From a virus: 35,850 nt of DNA. Below are positions 14,439 to 22,848 of this stretch, in pieces. The stretch is from positions 1-35,850 of the IMG/VR virus record IMGVR_UViG_3300035698_006058, one strand, 5' to 3'. Position numbers and translations under genes: made by a program. Under the pieces are notes generated by a model that was not told the origin of the DNA, did no database searches, and saw only the letters and a list, made by a program, of their open reading frames with translations. Numbering within the stretch: the stretch's first letter is position 1; each line of letters opens with the position of its first letter.

Positions 14439-14861
14439 TTATTTGTTTGCGCTGAGGTTTTTTAACGTATGTTTTTCAAACGGGCGAACACCAAACCAGA
14501 AAGCTATAACACCGCCGATGACAGCATAATCCTCTGTTGCGAGGGCGATACCATTCACTCGTGAGTAGACGTACCACAACACACAAATCAGAGTAATGAG
14601 AGGGCGTACAGTCCCGCGTAAATCGTTGACCCAGCGGCTATTATTCTGAATAAGAGCAATATCATGTTGGCGTGCGTTCTCTACTTGTGAATCTATCTGC
14701 TTGCGTAAAGTCATATCGTTTTCAAAGTTCTGCTGTGTGGCGCCGAGCACCTTGCCTACTACATCCTCGTCGATACCTATCTTCTTTGCGATGTCTTTTG
14801 CACTGCCGCCTAGTTTATCGAAGATTGTCTTTATAACGATTGGGGCGAGGGCGGCTAGCAT
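14439..14861 (-). CDS. Holin, 3-TM GTA-holin-like
   Basis: 140 residues. The C-terminal half has the pattern of the three-transmembrane holin family first described for gene transfer agents: WVNDLRGTVRPLITLICVLW, then AVIGGVIAFWFGVRPFEK. The N-terminus (MLAALAPIVIKTIFDKLGG) is amphipathic, and the middle is a polar helix. Holins pore the inner membrane at a set time so the endolysin can reach the wall. The gene shares a base with the endolysin stop (14861), giving a typical lysis cassette at the end of the late operon. The family call is by pattern. Confidence 0.82.
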   Translation of the reverse strand: MLAALAPIVIKTIFDKLGGSAKDIAKKIGIDEDVVGKVLGATQQNFENDMTLRKQIDSQVENARQHDIALIQNNSRWVNDLRGTVRPLITLICVLWYVYSRVNGIALATEDYAVIGGVIAFWFGVRPFEKHTLKNLSANK

Positions 14862-15316
14862 TATGTACTCTTTCTAGTTGTTAATTCAAAATGTGGTAAG
14901 TCGTGGAAATTTTGGTCTTTGTTGACGAAGTCGCCGTCCCAGTCTCCACCCCATCGAAGGTGTACACCCTCTTCAGCAGCAGCCGTAAGGATGACGCCTG
15001 CTGCGAGGTGGAACGCGAAAGAATTTTTCCAGTCGATGCCGACGTTAGGGATTAAAGGCACTACGTCGAACGCAGCGGCTAGCTCGCGACCAGTGTTACC
15101 GCCAATTTGATGTTTACTGAAACGCGTAACACCATCAATGTGCGACCGCCCTTCTGCAAAATATCGCCGCTGTCTCTTGGTGGAGCGAGCGCCATCTATA
15201 ACCGTGAGGTCGATGACTCCGTAAGATAGCGCTCGGTTCAACACGCGCACTAAATCAGGATGTAATGTGTCTATGTGGGTTTGGCTGCGCTTACCCCAGC
15301 TGTATTTGCTTGTCAT
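14861..15316 (-). CDS. Endolysin, M15-type peptidase (VanY/T5 lysin-like)
   Basis: 151 residues. It begins with a typical phage M15 peptidase pattern (THIDTLHPDLVRVLNRALSY, VIDGARSTKRQRRYF). The zinc-site segments follow: SKHQIGG, then AAAFDVVP, and near the end DLPHFEL supplies the last histidine. The enzyme should cleave peptidoglycan cross-bridge or stem peptides (L-alanyl-D-glutamate or D-Ala-D-Ala type). No signal peptide is seen, so release depends on the holin just downstream. The start overlaps the preceding gene by four bases. Confidence 0.88.
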   Translation of the reverse strand: MTSKYSWGKRSQTHIDTLHPDLVRVLNRALSYGVIDLTVIDGARSTKRQRRYFAEGRSHIDGVTRFSKHQIGGNTGRELAAAFDVVPLIPNVGIDWKNSFAFHLAAGVILTAAAEEGVHLRWGGDWDGDFVNKDQNFHDLPHFELTTRKST

Positions 15317-15720
15317 GGTTTATAGTGTTTCAATATAAAAAACACAAGAGTGTAGACTATCGGAGCCAGAACCCCAGCAGTAAGGGACATACCTAGGCTT
15401 ATCATTTTTGTACCATGTATGTCTTGGCTGGCTTTCTCGGCCGTTATCTTAACCGCGTCGACCTCATGTACGAGATTCTCAAAATCTTTTTTGTCAGCGA
15501 CGTTATCCATCCGCTTATCCATCTTTTTAAATTCCTTCTTGTGAGAGTCCATCATGTGATTTAGGTCGCGAAGTATAGTTAGCTCACTAAACATAGTAGT
15601 TAAAGTGCTGTTAACTGAGAGCATACTCTCCGCCAAGTGTTTATCCATCGACTTTACACGCTCGTCTAGTCGAGCGACAGATATCGCTGTGTTTTCTCTA
15701 TTGACGCCCCTTTCGTTCAC
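15313..15720 (-). CDS. Coiled-coil protein with C-terminal membrane anchor (XhlA-like)
   Basis: 135 residues. Residues ~15-100 are a long charged helix or coiled coil (ARLDERVKSMDKHLAESM, HKKEFKKMDKRMDNVADKKD) and the C-terminus is one membrane span (LGMSLTAGVLAPIVYTLVFF). This layout matches the hemolysin XhlA type of lysis accessory protein and also some phage superinfection or tail-anchor proteins. Being directly upstream of endolysin and holin, a role in lysis is most likely. It is not a usual i-spanin, whose membrane span is N-terminal. Confidence 0.62.
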   Translation of the reverse strand: MNERGVNRENTAISVARLDERVKSMDKHLAESMLSVNSTLTTMFSELTILRDLNHMMDSHKKEFKKMDKRMDNVADKKDFENLVHEVDAVKITAEKASQDIHGTKMISLGMSLTAGVLAPIVYTLVFFILKHYKP

Positions 15721-15721
15721 G

Positions 15722-16021
15722 TTAGTTCCAACTCACTGTATTGGAACCAGCCGTGAACGTGGTTATCTTATGGATACCTAGTGTTGTAGTTGAGCTGGTG
15801 GGGATTGTTGTGTCGTTATCGTTTGACCCGATACCATCAGCTTCTGTTACTAGAGTTGCTGCATCTTTTTGCACGGTTGTTAAATCAATCATTTTGCCAG
15901 TTGCCGCTGCATTGTTGTTTTGTCCCATCATTACATTTTGCGCTTGCGTTTGAGATGCAATTGTTTGAAGCAGATCGTGCATCATGTTTTGCATTTCTGT
16001 TTTATTTACCGTATCTGACAT
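15722..16021 (-). CDS. Unknown small late protein (99 aa)
   Basis: 99 residues rich in Asn, Thr, Gln and Met (MMHDLLQTIASQTQAQNVMM, then a Thr/Ser-rich stretch ending TAGSNTVSWN). The N-terminal half is helical, the C-terminal half beta-like. Its composition suits a minor virion or fiber-associated protein. It lies between a membrane protein and the lysis cassette in the late operon. No homologue recognised. Confidence 0.6.
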   Translation of the reverse strand: MSDTVNKTEMQNMMHDLLQTIASQTQAQNVMMGQNNNAAATGKMIDLTTVQKDAATLVTEADGIGSNDNDTTIPTSSTTTLGIHKITTFTAGSNTVSWN

Positions 16022-16022
16022 A

Positions 16023-16697
16023 TTAAACTACCGCCAGTACGCACCACGGCCAAAACCATGCGCCCCAAAGCCATTCACTTAAAGGCCACCCACGGTTGGG
16101 GTTACTATAAACTTTACGGCAAAATTCAATTCCTACTAAATAAACAACCCCCATAAACAAGCCGCCAAACAAAGGCATAAAACTTAATGTAAAAAGAGAA
16201 ACGCACGCCCCCCACAGACCACCACGGAGAGTCACGCTCACAAAACCCCATTTACGCAATGCCGCAATATTTAAATATCTCACCTTTTCACTTTTGTTTA
16301 TCTTTTCATATTGTGGAGTTAGCCCCGCTTTCTCTGTGAGCCAATCAATATATCTCATTTCTGTTGGGCGCTCATCCTCCCATCCGCCAAGAGCGCCAAC
16401 ATAACGCCCCCAACCCCATGTACTACCCAACCACATACCAAGAGTGACGAGGGACGCTGAAACAAACGCTGGCAGGGCGAGGTTGTACACAGGCACGCCC
16501 TCCCCTGTCAACGCGACCTTATCTGCACCTGCAAACAACATCACGAGGAAAAACACAATTAAAAACAATCCAGTGCCGCCAATGTTTTGCAGAAAGCGTA
16601 CACGCTTATCCCACTGGTCTAAGCGGTCAAGCCCCCCGCCAAGCACACGGTTCATTAAAGCACCAATTAAACTCACTAAACCTAATAAACTAAACAT
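16023..16697 (-). CDS. Multi-spanning membrane protein (224 aa)
   Basis: The start is taken at ATG 16697, overlapping the upstream gene's stop by eight bases; the open frame begins farther up with TTG inside that gene. The 224-residue product has about five hydrophobic segments: MFSLLGLVSLIGALM, TGLFLIVFFLVMLFAGA, ALPAFVSASLVTLGMWLGS, a GGLWGACVSLFTLSF/GLFMGVVYLVGIEF pair, and LWGAWFWPWCVLAV at the end. It is rich in Trp and Gly. An inner-membrane location during late infection is predicted. It might assist lysis or modify the envelope; the function is not known to me. Confidence 0.65.
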   Translation of the reverse strand: MFSLLGLVSLIGALMNRVLGGGLDRLDQWDKRVRFLQNIGGTGLFLIVFFLVMLFAGADKVALTGEGVPVYNLALPAFVSASLVTLGMWLGSTWGWGRYVGALGGWEDERPTEMRYIDWLTEKAGLTPQYEKINKSEKVRYLNIAALRKWGFVSVTLRGGLWGACVSLFTLSFMPLFGGLFMGVVYLVGIEFCRKVYSNPNRGWPLSEWLWGAWFWPWCVLAVV

Positions 16698-17127
16698 CTT
16701 TGTGCACCTTATATCCTCGCTTGTCTTTGCGCGTGTTGATACTTGCTGGAAATGTATTATATAGCTCGTCCAAAGTTTTTGCTGCGTCAACAGCGGGTTT
16801 TAAGTCTTCAATCTCTTTGGCAACTTTTGCAAAATCCTGTTTACCAAAAGCATCATGTGAGGTTTTAAGCACCGCTTGCTGCACCATAAGGTTTTTATGA
16901 ACTTCTTTAGCTTTGCCCAAGTCTACATCTACCAACTTTGTGGGCTTATCGTCTGTCCAAGCATCGCGCCAATTCCGACTAACAGGTAACGCGTCAACAT
17001 CTACAATGCGAAAAGAGAGGCCTTCAGGCACATCTTTTTTAGCCACATCCTCTATAGCATAACCCTTTGCTGGGATTATAATTCCCACTGTTCCGTCTGC
17101 GTTCTTAACTACGATGCGTTTATTCAT
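16690..17127 (-). CDS. Fiber-associated accessory protein (145 aa)
   Basis: Start at ATG 17127 behind GGAGG (eight-base spacing); the open frame extends upstream only to a TTG. The N-terminal domain has the pattern NKRIVVKNADGTVGIIIPAK, then FRIVDVDALPVSRNWRDAW, which I recognise from many phage genes placed right after tail fiber genes. The C-terminal half is a charged helix (AKVAKEIEDLKPAVDAAKTL). Position after the fiber gene suggests a fiber assembly chaperone or minor tail component. The specific function is unproven. Confidence 0.68.
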   Translation of the reverse strand: MNKRIVVKNADGTVGIIIPAKGYAIEDVAKKDVPEGLSFRIVDVDALPVSRNWRDAWTDDKPTKLVDVDLGKAKEVHKNLMVQQAVLKTSHDAFGKQDFAKVAKEIEDLKPAVDAAKTLDELYNTFPASINTRKDKRGYKVHKDV

Positions 17128-17128
17128 T

Positions 17129-19084
17129 TTAGTTTCCTCCAAATATTACCGCAAAAGCAAACTCTAAGTCAGAAGTGCTATACCCTGCGTTTGCTCCCGT
17201 TAGACGGGCGGCTGTTGTTAAGTTATTGTTTACGTTTCCAGGCGAGGAGAGAAAGAATCCCGCCGAATTGTTAGACGCGTTCCCGCTGGTAGCCACAACA
17301 TAATTAGCGTTTGCCATCGCGGTTGCAAAATTCATCCTGTATTGCCCTGTTGCATCGTCAGTAATACTTGAAACATTAAAGCTATCACGGATTGCAACCG
17401 TGCCCGTACCGTTAAAGTTAACCCACGCGGTGGCCTTGCCCTCAGAGCCACCAGCTAAAGCGTCTATGGCTTCCTTAGTCCGCAACGGCGTCATACCAAC
17501 AGTGTCCAACGTTCCCGCTTCGGCCTGTGCTTGCGAGGCTTTGTTTAGTGTCCCCATATCGTTTATCCCTAGGTTAGTCCGCGCACCAGCAGCATTGCTT
17601 GAATTTGTGCCCCCGTTAGCAACGGATAAGTCCGTCCCTGACCAGTCAGAGTTGTTTATGTTACTTTTAAAAGCAAGGTCGCTAATGCCGTTATCACTTA
17701 TGATTTGGCTATAAAAGTTACTTATGTTTATAAAGGCTGGCTCGCCAGTCGTCGCGTCAACAGACAACATAACACCATCTGCTGACTGTGTATTTGAAGT
17801 TTCGGTTAACGTAGAAAAGTCTAAGTCTTCAGCTTTTACAGCATTCAACACCCCTACAGCTCCGATACCCAAATTGTTTCTGGCTGTTGCTGCGTTAGAC
17901 AGGTCTGACAGATTGTTGGCTGCGAGCAAGTCCCCTGCCCCCGCCCCGTCGGTACCCTTCGCGGCAAGAATATCCCAGTATGTTACGTTTGGCGGTGATT
18001 GGTTGCTGTGCGCCTGAATACATATGTATGACGTGCCCGCTTTCTCAACTGCGTCATTGAGTGCGTAAGTAGTTGCGCTACTCCAAACACCCTGCCACTC
18101 AATCATAGCCACAGCAGCAGCTGTCGCGCTGGTCGCGGCGTTAGTCTCGCTAGTAGCAGCAGCTGTCGCGCTGGTCGCGGCGTTAGTCTCACTCGTAGCA
18201 GCAGCTGTCGCGCTGGTCGCGGCGTTAGTCTCACTCGTAGCAGCATTGGTCTCACTCGTAGCAGCTGCACTCGCGGAGTCCGCGGCATTGGTCTCACTTG
18301 TAGCTGCGTTTGTCTCTGAACTAGCAGCATTGGTTGCTGCTGTTGCTGCCGTTCCCTCCGCGGCTACAGCTGCTGTTTCACTCGCAGCTGAGGCTGTGGC
18401 GGAAGAAGATGCTGCGGAAGCAGAAGTTGAAGCTGTGCTGGCCGACCCTGCCGCCGCGGTAGCTGAGCTTGAAGCGGCGGCGGCGGCTGTGCTTGCTGTG
18501 CTGGCAGACGCTGAAGCGGATGAGGCGGATGAAGCAGCGTTAGTCTCACTCAACGCGGCGGCTGTTGCTGCCGCCTCTGCGGCTGCTTTGTCCGTTGCGA
18601 CACTGGCCACGGATACACCGTTTTTGGTGTTACCAGATGTACCATCCCACGCTAGAATAGCGTCGTCTACTGGATTCTGTCCGATAGTTCCTGTGAATGA
18701 ACTACCAAGGGGGAAGGCCAACCCACGGCCTAGCTCGTTTTGTTGCTCTTGGGCGATGGCAGTTAGTTTGTCATACGCACTCTCTGTGTTAGCGCCTTGA
18801 AATCCTTTTGAAGTACGGAAAGGTACCGTTTGGTCTCGGGTCACTTCCCGCGTTGTAATAACGTAATTGGCGCTAGTGGGAGCGACAGAGAAGGTGACGG
18901 TAACTTGGGTCGAAGTAATAGCTACTGTGAATCCTGAGGACTGCAACGTCTGCGAACCTGTAGTAACATCTTCAAAATAAACTTTAACAAACGAGACGTT
19001 TAGCGCGTCCCATGTGGATGTGAAAATAGTTGTAGCGCCATTACCTAGCTGGCGGGTGGGAGCGTAGTTGTCGGATATGCTCAT
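17129..19084 (-). CDS. Tail fiber protein, T7-type N-terminus
   Basis: 651 residues. Residues 1-150 match the N-terminal tail-attachment domain of T7 gp17-like fibers (NYAPTRQLGNGATTIFTSTW, RDQTVPFRTSKGFQGAN). Residues ~165-325 form a long Ala/Ser/Thr-rich rod with coiled-coil tendency, including three exact or near-exact 14-residue repeats. A carbohydrate-module-like segment follows (WQGVWSSATTYALNDAVEKA). The C-terminal ~150 residues are the likely receptor-binding tip, with beta-rich, Gly/Asn-rich sequence (TAWVNFNGTGTVAIRDSFNV). This protein should decide host range. AAGGTGA lies seven bases before the ATG. No reverse transcriptase or template repeat is nearby. Confidence 0.9.
   Translation of the reverse strand: MSISDNYAPTRQLGNGATTIFTSTWDALNVSFVKVYFEDVTTGSQTLQSSGFTVAITSTQVTVTFSVAPTSANYVITTREVTRDQTVPFRTSKGFQGANTESAYDKLTAIAQEQQNELGRGLAFPLGSSFTGTIGQNPVDDAILAWDGTSGNTKNGVSVASVATDKAAAEAAATAAALSETNAASSASSASASASTASTAAAAASSSATAAAGSASTASTSASAASSSATASAASETAAVAAEGTAATAATNAASSETNAATSETNAADSASAAATSETNAATSETNAATSATAAATSETNAATSATAAATSETNAATSATAAAVAMIEWQGVWSSATTYALNDAVEKAGTSYICIQAHSNQSPPNVTYWDILAAKGTDGAGAGDLLAANNLSDLSNAATARNNLGIGAVGVLNAVKAEDLDFSTLTETSNTQSADGVMLSVDATTGEPAFINISNFYSQIISDNGISDLAFKSNINNSDWSGTDLSVANGGTNSSNAAGARTNLGINDMGTLNKASQAQAEAGTLDTVGMTPLRTKEAIDALAGGSEGKATAWVNFNGTGTVAIRDSFNVSSITDDATGQYRMNFATAMANANYVVATSGNASNNSAGFFLSSPGNVNNNLTTAARLTGANAGYSTSDLEFAFAVIFGGN
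18114..18239 (-). repeat. Three 42-bp direct repeats in the fiber rod
   Basis: Units at 18114-18155, 18156-18197 and 18198-18239 are identical except for a couple of bases. Each encodes 14 residues of the ATSETNAATSATAA type. The next segment, to about 18300, continues with partial units. Because the unit is a multiple of three, expansion or loss lengthens or shortens the fiber rod without breaking the frame. Confidence 0.88.
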
Positions 19085-19122
19085 GTTTTGTCACCTTACG
19101 TTGCGCAGTTTTAACATATATT

Positions 19123-22100
19123 CTACCTAAAACTAACTTTGTTGCCATTGTATGTGGATTCGTCGTATTCGTCAAACCAAAAGTAGTACAGCTCACCGCC
19201 AAGGGGTACCGAGCGTATTGACCTAGCGTTCGTGATCGTGAGCCCGTCTTTTTGGAATTTCTTAATGTCTTTCTCTAAGTTATCTATAAACTTTGTGGGA
19301 GGTATTACTAAGTCAAACGCGGATTGGGATAGGCCATCACGATGCAACATATCTTTTTGGTATCTACTGAACCCAATGGCTTTCCACATATTATCAAGAA
19401 CGTATGCCTCTGGCTCTTCCATTTCATCTCCGCCAAACGCGCTACGCAACATATCCTTCATAAAGTCAGCCGAGGCGCCCATGACAACATACAGAGAATA
19501 CAGTCTCGCAAAGTTAGTTATACCTTGTAGTACGAGTTTAGGATTTTTCGTGCGTACACCGTCATATATTTTAGATGTACCTTCTCGGCGGTAAGCATCT
19601 ATTTGTTTAATTGTGAACGATTTCAGTACATACGCAAGTTTCATATTACCAGACGTCAGGTAGTATTGAGGCATCTCACTCTTCGCGACAGGTTGGAAGT
19701 CCAAAAGAGTGTTAAACGCTAAGAATTTAATATCTTCAGACATAACTCCATTTTTTAAATCTTGCAAGACTTGTCCAGCGTCTTCTTCAAACATGGCCTC
19801 TAGTTGTTGCACGAAATCCTGATTTAACTTTTTCTTTTTTGCCATCGCTCGGTATTTTTTGAGGGTAGAGTTTACAAGCGTCAACTTACCTATTTTGTCA
19901 ATTTTGGTGAGGCCTGTCAACGCAAACGTCTTCTCAACCATTTTGCTTGTCATAGCGCCGTTATCAAACTCTTGAGCGATTTTGTCCATACCAATATCGG
20001 TTAAGTTTAATTCCCCTTTGTTCATGACCGCCATAGGTAATGTAGTGAAGGAATTCACGATACCTGCGTTATATATGGATGTCGCTAAGTCACCAAATTG
20101 AGTAATTGCATTTAGTGGCGAACCCATAACGTCGACGTATATTAAGTCTCGGACACCAAATAGAAATGCCCCTGTGCGGCCTTCGTTAAACCTCGCGTTG
20201 AGCGCCTCGCTGACAATACGAGCCTGCTTCGGGGTTATATCCTGTTTGGCTGCTAACTCAGAAACAAGAGTACCTATGCTGTCGCCGTTGTCGGTGTTCC
20301 CGTGGATGTCTATACCTCGGCCGAAGAGGCGAGATGTCGCAATGCTGTCGTTCGCAACACCAATGTACGTCAGCAAAGCCTTATTCGACGTGTCATAGTA
20401 TTTGGATAGTTCTGGAGGTAGCTGCTCGATACTACGGTCTTTATGTATCCCTTTTTTGGCCAGTGAAATATTCTCTACTTTATGTCCGCGTAGCAACGAA
20501 TCGATAATCTGTACGCGCTCTTCGTCAGTTACTTTCTTACCTGTTTTGCTTTCCTTAGCGGCTACAGCGGCCTGTAAAACTGTCCACGTCTCTGTCTTGT
20601 GAATGGCTGACATGAGTCCTTCCATGTCCCGCACGCGACGTGGGAAGAAGAACGCACGATACTCAACGTCTACTTGCACAGCTTTTGCACGGGTGTACAA
20701 ATCATCTAGTAAATCACGTACAGCTTGAACTTCGGCGACCATGTTGTTGGCCTCTGCTATAACTTTAACCGCTTTTACATCACTGTTTTTCATGGCGTAG
20801 TCCAACGCCGTTTGTGTGTCCCCGTCGAGGTTAGCAAACTTTTTCAAGAAGGGGTTGATGGTTGCGTTATCGCTCATTGTTTGTGTTTTCACTTCAAACT
20901 CGTACTTGCGCAAACGAAAAGCGAGCTTCAGACTTACATTGCGAATTTGAGTTGATATGGGTACTAACGCCTTGCCGAAACCTGTGCTGACTGCCCCTAT
21001 CGCGTCTCCCGTAGACGCGACTAACCCAGACATAAAGCCGCTGCTGTCTGTTTTCACTTGTGATACGCTTTTAACAAATGACGCGTCCAAACCTTTAAGT
21101 TGAGTGAATGGGACTGTTTTGCTGTCAGATTTCTTGACTGCTATTTTGTTACCTGTGAAAGTGAACAGTGGTTTACCCCCTAAGTTATCCACGCTCACGA
21201 TACCCCCATCCCTCCCAAGAGCGGTTAGTTCCGTGTGGCGAGCGTTACTCGCCTTTGTTCGTTCTGCTGCGTTGATGCTAGTGACGCCGCCATCTCGGTA
21301 TGGAATTTGTCGATTCTTTGTACTTTTATAATCTTGCGCTAACTTCCTGTATAGCCCCTTAGCATCGGCGCTTATTATTGTGTCACTCTCCACCACATAC
21401 CCATTATCCAACGCGGAATCGATAACCTGTTTATGTGCGTTGTACGCCGCGCCGCTGCGTCGAGAATCTTCTTTCACGTCCACGTTTAAGATACGCAATG
21501 TTTTGTTCTCTGGGTTTATTTTTACTTTAATCTCTCCGACCTTTTTATCCTTCGTCACGATATTAAAGACAGTTTTGTCAAAATCTTTAGTGTTCGCTGC
21601 GACAACATCGTAGCCTGCATAATTTACGGGGTCACGTCTCGTAGGCTGTTGTGTATTCGTGTCGGATTGCGCGTCTTGCGCAAGAAGCTGTTCTGCCGTT
21701 TTGCTGCTGACTTGTTGTTCGAGTGCGTCCATTTTCGCGAAGGCAGCCTTTATGTCCGCCTCGCTTTGGATGGTCGCGTTATCGGTGCGATTTATGACTT
21801 GTTTAGCTTTTTTCAAGGCGACGCCTGCCACGTTACCTGAAGTACCTACAGACGCGCCTATGGCGGTCTGAGCAACTGATTGCCCTAGCCCCGTTATGCT
21901 TTCCAGAATGGCGTCTTTTACATCAATCTTTCCGAAGCCAGCCAGTTGCCCCGCTGCTTCTCCGATGCCTTCTCCCGCGGACTGTATAGCTACGTCGACC
22001 GCGCCCACTGCGGTTTTTTTAACTCCAGTTGCCCCTGTTTTAGACGCGGCACGCAAGAAGCGTCCCCCCACTACTTGAAACAGTGAGTCTACTGCCGCTG

Positions 22101-22848
22101 TAGTTATCCCTTTGCGCTCCGCTTGTGTTCGAATACCCGCCATCAACTGGTCGTTCTGCAACAGCGCAAGCACCTGATTTGGGTCACTGGTGTCGTATCC
22201 TGCTTCTTGGGCTAATTGGTCGATTACCGCGCCTATTTCGACGATACTCCCTCCGACAAGGCTCCCAGCTGCCCCACCTGCTACACCTCCGAAGGGACCC
22301 GCTACGGCGGTACCTGCCACCGCGCCCCCGAACGTGGTCAATATCGGAATCATAGAGTTGGCAGACTGGGTGATAACTTGTCTACCAAGCCCCCGCGGGT
22401 TGCCCACAATAGCTGCCATGCCTTCAAAGAAGCCATCTGCGTTTTCCCATTCTGAACTAAATTGTTTTGCGTACTCAGGTTGCCGGCGTTGCGCGCTGGC
22501 GAGTGCCCTGCTACGACTAGCTATAAACTCGTGAATCTCGTCGTCTGCTATAAGGCCATACGCGTTAGCCACAAAAGCGATGTACGCTGCTTGCTTCTCC
22601 ATCGCGGCATTCGACTCTTTGAACACTGTAGAGGGTGCGTCAAATACGTCGTCGTTTTGCACCGTGGCGAAAAAGTTTGCGCTGCCTAGCGGCGCGTCCA
22701 CTGTTTCGCCTGACTGTTCGAGTAACAATTTCTCGCTGGTCTCCCCCTCGGCGGGGTTCATGGGCGCATATGTCGTTTTGTTGAACGAGTTCGTCTCCCA
22801 CGGAACACCATCGGATACCGCGTTAAAGTTTTGTTCCCAAGGTTTCAT
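19123..22848 (-). CDS. Large internal virion protein with GNAT-like insert (1241 aa)
   Basis: 1241 residues, in the position of the largest internal core or ejection proteins of T7-like phages. Residues ~170-215 are a Gly/Ala-rich membrane-like stretch (GGAVAGTAVAGPFGGVAGGA), and there are several amphipathic helices, suiting insertion into the host membrane during DNA ejection. Near residues 400-520, YAGYDVVAANTKDFDKTVFN through NVDVKEDSRRSGAAYNAHKQ and ISADAKGLYRKLAQDY resembles a GNAT fold (R/GxGxA-like loop and ly..L tail). The C-terminal half is helical. No lytic transglycosylase motif was recognised. Start ATG overlaps the stop of the upstream gene (TAATG). Confidence 0.78.
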   Translation of the reverse strand: MKPWEQNFNAVSDGVPWETNSFNKTTYAPMNPAEGETSEKLLLEQSGETVDAPLGSANFFATVQNDDVFDAPSTVFKESNAAMEKQAAYIAFVANAYGLIADDEIHEFIASRSRALASAQRRQPEYAKQFSSEWENADGFFEGMAAIVGNPRGLGRQVITQSANSMIPILTTFGGAVAGTAVAGPFGGVAGGAAGSLVGGSIVEIGAVIDQLAQEAGYDTSDPNQVLALLQNDQLMAGIRTQAERKGITTAAVDSLFQVVGGRFLRAASKTGATGVKKTAVGAVDVAIQSAGEGIGEAAGQLAGFGKIDVKDAILESITGLGQSVAQTAIGASVGTSGNVAGVALKKAKQVINRTDNATIQSEADIKAAFAKMDALEQQVSSKTAEQLLAQDAQSDTNTQQPTRRDPVNYAGYDVVAANTKDFDKTVFNIVTKDKKVGEIKVKINPENKTLRILNVDVKEDSRRSGAAYNAHKQVIDSALDNGYVVESDTIISADAKGLYRKLAQDYKSTKNRQIPYRDGGVTSINAAERTKASNARHTELTALGRDGGIVSVDNLGGKPLFTFTGNKIAVKKSDSKTVPFTQLKGLDASFVKSVSQVKTDSSGFMSGLVASTGDAIGAVSTGFGKALVPISTQIRNVSLKLAFRLRKYEFEVKTQTMSDNATINPFLKKFANLDGDTQTALDYAMKNSDVKAVKVIAEANNMVAEVQAVRDLLDDLYTRAKAVQVDVEYRAFFFPRRVRDMEGLMSAIHKTETWTVLQAAVAAKESKTGKKVTDEERVQIIDSLLRGHKVENISLAKKGIHKDRSIEQLPPELSKYYDTSNKALLTYIGVANDSIATSRLFGRGIDIHGNTDNGDSIGTLVSELAAKQDITPKQARIVSEALNARFNEGRTGAFLFGVRDLIYVDVMGSPLNAITQFGDLATSIYNAGIVNSFTTLPMAVMNKGELNLTDIGMDKIAQEFDNGAMTSKMVEKTFALTGLTKIDKIGKLTLVNSTLKKYRAMAKKKKLNQDFVQQLEAMFEEDAGQVLQDLKNGVMSEDIKFLAFNTLLDFQPVAKSEMPQYYLTSGNMKLAYVLKSFTIKQIDAYRREGTSKIYDGVRTKNPKLVLQGITNFARLYSLYVVMGASADFMKDMLRSAFGGDEMEEPEAYVLDNMWKAIGFSRYQKDMLHRDGLSQSAFDLVIPPTKFIDNLEKDIKKFQKDGLTITNARSIRSVPLGGELYYFWFDEYDESTYNGNKVSFR

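Noticed and set aside
18246-18800. Ala/Val-rich plus-strand frame opposite the fiber rod
   Set aside because: Complement of the Ala/Ser/Thr repeat in the fiber gene; openness follows from the repeat composition.
17129-19084. Diversity-generating retroelement target in the fiber gene
   Set aside because: No reverse transcriptase gene or template copy of the fiber end was found in the window.
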